A stretch of DNA of 18,973 nt from JADLGF01 sp020849415 (GTDB lineage: Bacteria; Chloroflexota; Chloroflexia; Thermomicrobiales; UBA6265). The translations under genes were made by a program, and so were the position numbers. The stretch lies in NCBI GenBank assembly GCA_033812595.1, contig JAPXTJ010000065.1, positions 1 through 18,973 of the forward strand, given 5' to 3'. The notes beneath the pieces were generated by a model. That model saw nothing but the letters and a program-made list of their open reading frames with translations. It had not been told where the DNA came from and did no database searches. The first letter of the stretch is position 1; each line of letters starts with the position of its first letter. Positions 1 to 5,302 of this stretch are shown here, one piece after another.

Positions 1-18
1 TGGCGGCGTTGCACTGAA

Positions 19-1285
19 ATGGCCACCACGAACGCTGGATACACCGCCCTGCCACCGCAACTGACCCCGGTCGGCCTGCGCTCAACCCGCGCCATCATCG
101 ATCTCGACGCGCTGGAAACGAACGTCCGCGCGATTCGTCAATCGCTTTCACCGGGTACGAATCTGATCGCGGTGGTCAAGGCGAACGCCTACGGCCACGG
201 CTCCGTTTTTGTGGCCCGATCGGCACTCGCCGCCGGCGCCTCGATGCTGGCGGTCGCAGCGACCAACGAGGGCGTCTGGCTGCGCCGGCACGGAGTGCGC
301 GCGCCGATCCTGGTGATGGGACCGGTGGACGATTCCCAGCACCTGGCGGCGGTCGAGAACGGACTGACGCTCGCACTTCACTCGATCGCCTCGGCGAAGC
401 ACGTCAACGAAATCGCCGAGGAAAGCGGTCGCACCGCGCACGTCCATCTCAAGATCGACACCGGCATGCACCGCTACGGCTGCGATCCGGAGGACGCGGC
501 GGCGATCGCCACAGCTATTGCCGGCATGCGTCACCTTTGGCTGGAAGGGGTCTTCACCCATTTCGCCTGCGCTGATGAGGCGGACATGGCGAAAACGGAG
601 GAGCAGGCGGCAATCTTCGATATCTGTCTGGCCGTGATCGAGGCGGCGGGTGTGCGGGTTCAGATGAAGCACGCCGCCAACAGCGCCGCCACATTGCGCA
701 GCCGGCGGTATGACTACGACGCGATTCGGCTCGGCACCTCGATGTACGGCCTGGCGCCATCGGAGCACACCATCCTCCTGCCCGGAATGCGGCCGGTGCT
801 CCGGTTGATCAGCAAGATCGCCCGCATTTCCGATCTCAAACCCGGGGAAGGGGTGAGCTACGGCCACACCTACGTGGCGGACCAGCCCGAACGGATCGCG
901 CTGATTCCGTGCGGCTACGCCGATGGTTACCGCCGTATCCTTTCGAACCGCGGCTGGGCCGCGGCCGGTGATGAACACCTGCCGGTGCGCGGGCGCGTTT
1001 GCATGGATCAGCTCATTGTGGGGTTAGGGGAGGAATCGAGCCTCGCGGTCGGTGACGAGATCACCCTCTTCGGCGACGGCACCGACGCCGCACCGACTGC
1101 TGACGAACTGGCCGTATTGATCGACACGATCAATTACGAAATCGCCACTTCGATCGCGGCCCGGGTACCCCGCGTCTACATGAAGACCGGTCAGATCGTC
1201 GCCGTCGACGATCTGACCNNNNNNNNNNGATCTGACCGGTCCCGTGGATCTGTCAGCAACCACCCAGGAGTCCCGTAGTCGCTGA
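19..1285 (+). CDS. alr: Alanine racemase (PLP-dependent), interrupted by an assembly gap
   Basis: Cytoplasmic enzyme that interconverts L- and D-alanine for peptidoglycan synthesis. The N-terminal barrel carries the PLP lysine motif VVKANAYGHG (K54). The second catalytic residue, a tyrosine, lies in EGVSYGHTY (Y281). The family C-terminal motifs GRVCMDQ and NYEIATSIAARVPRVY are intact, so the fold is complete before the gap. Ten N at 1219-1228 break the last codons. Read literally, the frame stops at 1278. If the 9-base duplication flanking the N is collapsed, the frame runs to TGA at 1283-1285 and gives 415 residues. The ATG at 19 is the first start in the window, but the frame is open back to base 1, so the true start could lie upstream. 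A different frame ends with TGA at 15-17, possibly the end of a preceding, tightly packed gene. Identity is very sure; both ends are less so. Confidence 0.95.
1219..1228. other. Assembly gap (10 N) flanked by a 9-base duplication
   Basis: Ten N separate two copies of GATCTGACC (1210-1218 and 1229-1237). The simplest reading is that two contigs overlap by nine bases and were joined with a nominal spacer, so the real molecule would be 19 bases shorter here. Collapsing the duplication restores an open frame for the end of alr. A real tandem copy with a gap of unknown length cannot be excluded. Confidence 0.85.
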
Positions 1286-1333
1286 GAGCGGATGAACAGT
1301 GACGCAGTGCCAGCTACGCCACCAGTTTGCTGA

Positions 1334-2248
1334 TTACGAGAACCCGTACTCGACGAGGGTCGCCTGACCGTCCGGGCTCAGGATGTAGGTGATGAACGCG
1401 GCGGCTGCTTCGGCGTTGCCGCCTTCGACCGCGGCGATCGGGTAGGACGCGATCACGTTCAGTTCGTTCGGGATCTCGATCACCGTCACATCGGCAGCGA
1501 CATCGGCCGTGATGTCGGTCAGGTAAACGATGCCGGCATCGGCCTCACCAAGGGCGACCTTCGCAAGCACGTTGCGCACGTTCGATTCGTTCGAAACGAC
1601 GTTCCCGGCGACACCGGCGGAGAAGTCTTCACCATCGACACCGGCCGCTTCAGCGGCGCAGATCGAGGTGCGGGCGTAGCCGCCGACCGGCACGTCCTCG
1701 GCGGCGAGCACCACCTGGACACCGTCGTTGTCGAGATCGGCGATCGATTCGATGCCGGCCGGGTTATCTGACGGAACGACGATCGCCAGCTTGTTCTGGG
1801 CAAACTCAGCCGGATCACCGCTGATCACGCCCGCCTCGATGGCGGCGTTCATCTGCGAATTGTTGGCCGAAGCGAAGACATCTGCCGGCGCGCCCTCGGA
1901 GAGCTGGGTCACCAGCGCCTGGGAACCGGCGAAGTTGAAGACGAGATCGAGGCCCGGATTGGCCGCTTCGAGATCAGCCTCGATGGCGGTGTAGACATCG
2001 GTCAGCGAGGCCGCCGCGAAGACGATCACGTCACCGGCATTCTCCGGAAAAGGAAGCGCCTCGACCGGGGCTGGCTCAGCTTCCGGGGTCGCATCGGATA
2101 CCGGCGGCGGCGTGTGCGGAAACGCGGCGCAATCCCAGCTGGTCTGGGCCACCACGGTGCCGCTCGATACGGCGCCGATACCGGCGATCAGCGCCACTGC
2201 CATCGCCATGACCACGACTTGTCGCATCGACTGGAACAAGGCCTGCAT
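1334..2248 (-). CDS. modA: Molybdate ABC transporter substrate-binding protein
   Basis: Extracytoplasmic receptor that captures molybdate (or tungstate) for an ABC importer. The 304-residue precursor starts at ATG 2248, with GAGGG nine bases upstream. It has a hydrophobic signal segment (about residues 10-34, VVVMAMAVALIAG...VVAQ) and then a Pro/Glu/Ala-rich linker to about residue 70. The mature domain opens with VIVFAAASLTDVYTAIE and continues with FNFAGSQALVTQLSEGAPADVFASAN, the ModA signature regions that contact the oxyanion. DAGIVYLTD and ILSPDGQATLVEYGF close the fold. No modB permease or modC ATPase gene is in the window, so its partners must lie elsewhere. It converges with alr and is divergent from the sulfite-oxidase-like gene at 2421. 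The two cysteines in the mature region are not typical of the family and may form a disulfide; that is inference. Confidence 0.93.
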   Translation of the reverse strand: MQALFQSMRQVVVMAMAVALIAGIGAVSSGTVVAQTSWDCAAFPHTPPPVSDATPEAEPAPVEALPFPENAGDVIVFAAASLTDVYTAIEADLEAANPGLDLVFNFAGSQALVTQLSEGAPADVFASANNSQMNAAIEAGVISGDPAEFAQNKLAIVVPSDNPAGIESIADLDNDGVQVVLAAEDVPVGGYARTSICAAEAAGVDGEDFSAGVAGNVVSNESNVRNVLAKVALGEADAGIVYLTDITADVAADVTVIEIPNELNVIASYPIAAVEGGNAEAAAAFITYILSPDGQATLVEYGFS

Positions 2249-2275
2249 TGCGCAATTCCCTCACAGACGATTCCA

Positions 2276-2292
2276 TAGTCAACTGCTGACTA
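2276..2292. promoter_or_regulatory. Weak dyad between modA and the sulfite-oxidase-like gene
   Basis: A perfect 6-bp inverted repeat, TAGTCA-N5-TGACTA, lies in the 172-bp divergent intergenic region, 28 bp upstream of the modA start. It could be an operator for one or both genes. A repeat this short can arise by chance, and it does not look like the known ModE site. I found no convincing -35/-10 pair on either strand in this region. Confidence 0.25.
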
Positions 2293-2420
2293 CTCACGCA
2301 CCGATACAATAGAGAACCAGCCATCGATCGTCAAGCGACCCGAGACCGGGAGGCACGGAGACTCGCAACCGTGCATACTCGTCTGATCCAAGGCGCTCAG
2401 CCGTTCGAGGAGGAGTGAAG

Positions 2421-2939
2421 GTGTCGGAACGGTACGCGGGGCGGTCGGTTCACGGAGCGCCGCAGCACGCCCGCCGCTTCGCCGAGCATCCGCTGCTCCA
2501 GATCGACGCCAGTGGGGAGAGATCGCTGGGGCTTTTGCCCGGCGATCTCTCGCACATTGAACGCGTCTCGTTCCTGCATCTATTTTCCGAGGAAGCTCGC
2601 CAAGGCTGGCAGCCTAAGGATTGGTCCGGTATCCCGTTGTCCAGGCTCATCGCACTCGTGAATCCAGGACCTGAAGATCGCTGGATGCAGGTGCTGGGCG
2701 GACCGCTCGCCTCGGTCCTGCCGATCGAGGACGCCGGCAATCCGATCCTGGCGGACTGCCTCGACGGCGAGCCAATTCCGGTCGAACTTGGCGGTCCGTA
2801 CCGGCTGGTCTGCCCAATCCTCAGCTACAACCTGAGCGTCAAGTGGGTCGATCGAATTCTTCTTTTCGAAGACGAACCGGATCGCTCCGCGGAACGCGTC
2901 GCCGTCGCCAGACAGCGCGCCCGTGATGCCCGCCAGTGA
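2421..2939 (+). CDS. Small sulfite-oxidase-fold (molybdopterin-binding-like) protein without the ligand cysteine
   Basis: About 172 residues resembling a minimal oxidoreductase molybdopterin-binding domain. Visible matches are the DWSGIPLSRLI segment, the ILADCLDGEPIPVELGGPYRLVCP segment and the terminal SVKWVDRILLFED strand. In typical members a cysteine just before a GW pair binds molybdenum; here that stretch reads EEARQGW with no cysteine. The two cysteines present sit in other segments. There is no signal peptide. The start is GTG 2421: AGGAGG at 2408-2413 leaves seven bases to it, whereas the in-frame GTG at 2415 is only one base away. The gene is divergent from modA, which fits a molybdenum link, but a catalytic role is doubtful. 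It may be a degenerate or non-catalytic fold member. Confidence 0.72.
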   Translation: MSERYAGRSVHGAPQHARRFAEHPLLQIDASGERSLGLLPGDLSHIERVSFLHLFSEEARQGWQPKDWSGIPLSRLIALVNPGPEDRWMQVLGGPLASVLPIEDAGNPILADCLDGEPIPVELGGPYRLVCPILSYNLSVKWVDRILLFEDEPDRSAERVAVARQRARDARQ

Positions 2940-3058
2940 CCCGCGCTCCCACTTGGTCTGGCAAACAGCGCCATCGAGGTGCTCACGGTCAACGCACATT
3001 CCACGAAGCGGGTTTTGTCACCGTCGAATGGCCGAACACAATCGACGCGGGCAACGAA

Positions 3059-3089
3059 AACGGGCCGGCCTGAATCAGGCCGGCCCGTT
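3059..3089. terminator. Hairpin terminator between convergent genes
   Basis: A perfect 13-bp inverted repeat (AACGGGCCGGCCT, a 5-base loop, then its complement) is followed on the plus strand by TTCTT and preceded by AAAA, which reads as TTTT on the minus strand. It lies between the convergent genes ending at 2939 (+) and 3137 (-), so it probably stops transcription from both sides. Confidence 0.8.
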
Positions 3090-3136
3090 CTTCATCCCGA
3101 TCCCGGTGTCCGTGTAACCGGAGTCGGGGAGGGGTG

Positions 3137-3700
3137 CTAGAAATCGCCGAGGGCGCTGTCCGCGGCCAACGCGTCTTCGCCGATGAACTCTTCGGCAACG
3201 CGGCGCAGATTCTCGATGTCGCGTCGGACGACGAAGGTCCGGCCGGTCATGTCATCGACGACGTAGTTGAGCGTCCGCTCGTCCATCCACCGGTAGATGG
3301 TCGGACGGGTGACGCCGAGCTGCTGGGCGGCACTGCCGATGCTCACCAGTTCGCTCCGGTCAAAGGCCTGCAGCTTCGCCTGGGCGAGCAACCGCCCGAG
3401 CGGCGTCTCCCAGAACGAGCGCGGCACCATGTAGTCATCGGCGCCGGCCGGCCAGAAGAGGAGTTGCAGGATCGAGTCGATGGCAAGCACCACCTCGTCC
3501 TTGGCTTCCTTGGCTTTGCCGCTCGCGAGCATGGAGAGTCGCTGCAAATCCTGGCCGAGCGGCCCTTCGCGCAACTGCTCGAGCGAAAGCGGCTTGAACG
3601 CCGACGGGTAGAGGCGCGAGATCAAGCGGTGGTGATGTGTATAGACCAGACGGAGCGCCTGATCGATTACATCGTGGTGTTCCCGAGGCACGGACTCCAC
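3137..3700 (-). CDS. HTH DNA-binding protein (MerR/excisionase-type helix-turn-helix), putative regulator
   Basis: 187 residues, probably a cytoplasmic transcription regulator. The C-terminal part (about residues 117-168) reads LVSIGSAAQQLGVTRPTIYRWMDE and then a wing ending TFVVRRDIENLRR. This is the winged helix typical of excisionase/MerR-like families. The N-terminal 110 residues are helical, contain a His-rich patch (YTHHH) and match no domain I know. The frame is open to 3850, but GTG 3700 is preferred: AAAGGAG ends five bases upstream, and a near-consensus promoter lies inside the would-be extension. ATG 3715 is a weaker alternative. The gene ends at the shared terminator with its convergent neighbour. 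Short direct repeats at its promoter suggest autoregulation. The target genes are unknown. Confidence 0.78.
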   Translation of the reverse strand: MESVPREHHDVIDQALRLVYTHHHRLISRLYPSAFKPLSLEQLREGPLGQDLQRLSMLASGKAKEAKDEVVLAIDSILQLLFWPAGADDYMVPRSFWETPLGRLLAQAKLQAFDRSELVSIGSAAQQLGVTRPTIYRWMDERTLNYVVDDMTGRTFVVRRDIENLRRVAEEFIGEDALAADSALGDF

Positions 3701-3737
3701 GGTGGCTCCTTTCATGACCGTCTCGAGCAGTCGATAC

Positions 3738-3769
3738 GTACGGTCGCGTTTGTACGGTCGGATTGTACG
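3738..3769. repeat. Short direct repeats at the start site of the HTH gene
   Basis: GTACGGTCG occurs at 3738-3746 and 3752-3760, offset by 14 bp. A shorter third copy, TTGTACG, at 3763-3769 matches 3750-3756. The copies overlap the -10 box, the predicted start and the early leader, which is a repressor-type position. Binding by the HTH protein itself is an inference. Confidence 0.6.
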
Positions 3770-3790
3770 CGCACCCGCCACCTGTGTCAA
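3762..3790 (-). promoter_or_regulatory. Near-consensus housekeeping promoter of the HTH gene
   Basis: On the minus strand TTGACA (3790-3785) is followed after exactly 17 bases by TACAAT (3767-3762). This predicts a start near 3755 and a leader of about 55 bases to the GTG at 3700. The -35 is perfect and the -10 is one base off consensus. Confidence 0.8.
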
Positions 3791-3794
3791 CGAT

Positions 3795-3837
3795 TGCAAG
3801 GTATTTCGGTTTTTACGCAAAACCATGCAAGGTATTT
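3795..3837. repeat. 12-bp direct repeats immediately upstream of the HTH promoter
   Basis: TGCAAGGTATTT occurs at 3795-3806 and again at 3826-3837. The copies are 31 bp apart, about three helical turns, so they face the same side of the DNA. The nearer copy ends four bases from the -35 box, an activator-type position. Nothing else in the window carries this 12-mer that I could see. Confidence 0.65.
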
Positions 3838-3953
3838 GACGCCCCGTCACCGTTTGTGCGGAGACTTGACTTCGTTATGGGTGTACGTATACCAAAAAGG
3901 TTCGGGAACGTCTGTTGTCTGCGCTATCGAGGTGACGCGATGGTCAAACCGGT

Positions 3954-4322
3954 TCAGCCGCCGGTGGTGATGGCGCGGATCGCGAGGCCGCCCAGAAAGA
4001 GCGCTGCCAGGCTGAAGAAGAGGAGCGCCTGACGCGGATCGCGCTTTTGCAGATAACTGTAGGCAAAGGGCATGGCGATGAGGACGGTCGTTCCATAGAG
4101 GTAGTGCATGCTATCGACCGGCCGCCGATCGCCGATCAGCAGCGCCACCCCGAGCACCACCTGAATCACAATCAGGACCTGCCCGATGATCATCGCGCCG
4201 GAGAGGCTGCCGCCGAGCGATTCACCCCGGATGAACGCGATCAGCCCCCATAAGCCGACAGCGAACATGAAGAGCACGACCGTGAGCGACAGCCGGTCAT
4301 GAAACAGGTTCAGCGTTTCCAA
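3954..4322 (-). CDS. Four-helix membrane protein of unknown function
   Basis: 122 residues with four predicted membrane segments, at about 12-30, 42-63, 73-90 and 98-117. Conserved-looking features are FHDR near the N-terminus (H8), Q49 and Q54 in the second helix, and the HYLYG segment opening the third helix (H73). The histidines could bind heme or a metal, but I do not recognise the family. The start is TTG 4322, supported by GAGAGG at 4336-4331 with eight bases of spacing. The stop of the metallo-hydrolase gene lies 36 bp upstream on the same strand, so the two are probably co-transcribed. The stretch from 3838 to 3953 just downstream holds no gene. Confidence 0.65.
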   Translation of the reverse strand: METLNLFHDRLSLTVVLFMFAVGLWGLIAFIRGESLGGSLSGAMIIGQVLIVIQVVLGVALLIGDRRPVDSMHYLYGTTVLIAMPFAYSYLQKRDPRQALLFFSLAALFLGGLAIRAITTGG

Positions 4323-4358
4323 GTCTGGTTCCTCTCATCGATCCCGCGGTTCATTTGG

Positions 4359-5168
4359 TCATCCCGGTTCGAGCAAGCGCAACTGGCGCGACGGTGTCCG
4401 GCCTGAAGCCCACCGCTCGCCGCCGCGGCGCGACATCGCCACGATCCTGGCCGAATCGGCGAGCGGGCCGAGCTCCTGACGCACAGTTGCGATAGCTCGA
4501 TCGGGCCGGTTGTTCGTCTCGGAGAGGTGGCCGAGCCAGATCTCCGGCAACGTCTCGCTCGCTTTCAGCGCCTCACGCAGCAATTCGCCGGCGGCGCCAT
4601 TGGAAAGATGCCCGTAAACGGACGCAACGCGCTGCTTCAAATAGTGGGGGTAGGGCCCATTCCACAGCATCCGCTCATCGTGATTCGCTTCCAGAATCAG
4701 CAGATCGGCGTTCCGGATCGGCTCGGTGAAGTGATCGAGCGCCTCACCGGTATCCGTGATCACGACGATGCGCGTTTCTCCGACGGTGATTTCGAAGCCG
4801 CACGGCTCCGCCGCGTCGTGGGAAAGCGTCAGCGGCCGCACCGTCACGCCATCGACGAAAGATGCGCCGGCGCGATCGATCGGCACGTAGGCTTGAACGG
4901 GAATACCGGCCGCCATGGCGGTACCCGGCGTGCAAGTGATCGGCACGCCTTTGCGCAGCGCCGCCGGCAACGCCTTTATGTGATCGGAGTGCTCGTGTGA
5001 AACCACCATGCCGCCGAGCTTCGTCCAGTCGAGACCGTGCGCGCGCAGCGTCGCCTCGATCGTGCGCGGACCGATGCCGCAATCGACCAGCAGACTCGCC
5101 TCGGCCGCATGAATCAGCAGGGCGTTCCCCGAACTCCCGCTGCCGATATTGACCACCCGAACCGTCAC
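4359..5168 (-). CDS. MBL-fold metallo-hydrolase, WalJ/YycJ-like
   Basis: Cytoplasmic metallo-beta-lactamase-fold hydrolase of about 269 residues. It shows the family opening VVNIGSGSSGNALLI, the metal motif HEHSDH (residues 58-63), LSHDAAEPCGF, ITDTGEA and the closing LGHLSETNNRP. This combination is typical of WalJ/YycJ, a family implicated in cell-wall and DNA-replication coordination and in exonuclease activity; the exact substrate here is not determinable. GTG 5168 is chosen because GGGGAG lies five bases upstream and the family begins at this point. ATG 5201 also has a GAGG and is a real alternative. The frame is open to 5318, but that would run into the divergent gene. No walK or walR is nearby. 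It is the first gene of a likely two-gene unit with the membrane protein. Confidence 0.88.
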   Translation of the reverse strand: MTVRVVNIGSGSSGNALLIHAAEASLLVDCGIGPRTIEATLRAHGLDWTKLGGMVVSHEHSDHIKALPAALRKGVPITCTPGTAMAAGIPVQAYVPIDRAGASFVDGVTVRPLTLSHDAAEPCGFEITVGETRIVVITDTGEALDHFTEPIRNADLLILEANHDERMLWNGPYPHYLKQRVASVYGHLSNGAAGELLREALKASETLPEIWLGHLSETNNRPDRAIATVRQELGPLADSARIVAMSRRGGERWASGRTPSRQLRLLEPG

Positions 5169-5302
5169 GAATACTCCCCGTACATTGGCGACGTTTTTCA
5201 TCGTCGCCTCACCGGCACAATGGTACGATGCGAACGATATCGGACGCCGGACCGCTCCGTTCGATCGGGGACCGGCGTCCTGCCACCGTGAAAGGGATAA
5301 TC

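Noticed and set aside
1..17. Possible end of an upstream gene (frame ending TGA at 15-17)
   Set aside because: Only five codons are visible, too few to support a feature, and the alr frame is also open to base 1.
148..978. A 276-codon minus-strand open frame opposite alr
   Set aside because: It is the shadow of alr, with His/Arg/Asp-rich composition and no motif.
1593..1604. GAAACGACGTTC, one mismatch from an SOS box
   Set aside because: It lies deep inside the modA coding region and is imperfect, so it is likely chance.
3701..3850. N-terminal extension of the HTH protein to 3850
   Set aside because: The extension spans a near-consensus promoter and repeats and has no ribosome site; GTG 3700 has AAAGGAG at good spacing.
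3866..3893. Possible plus-strand promoter TTGACT-16-TATACC
   Set aside because: No plus-strand gene follows before 5303, and the -10 match is poor; it is more likely chance within an AT-richer control region.
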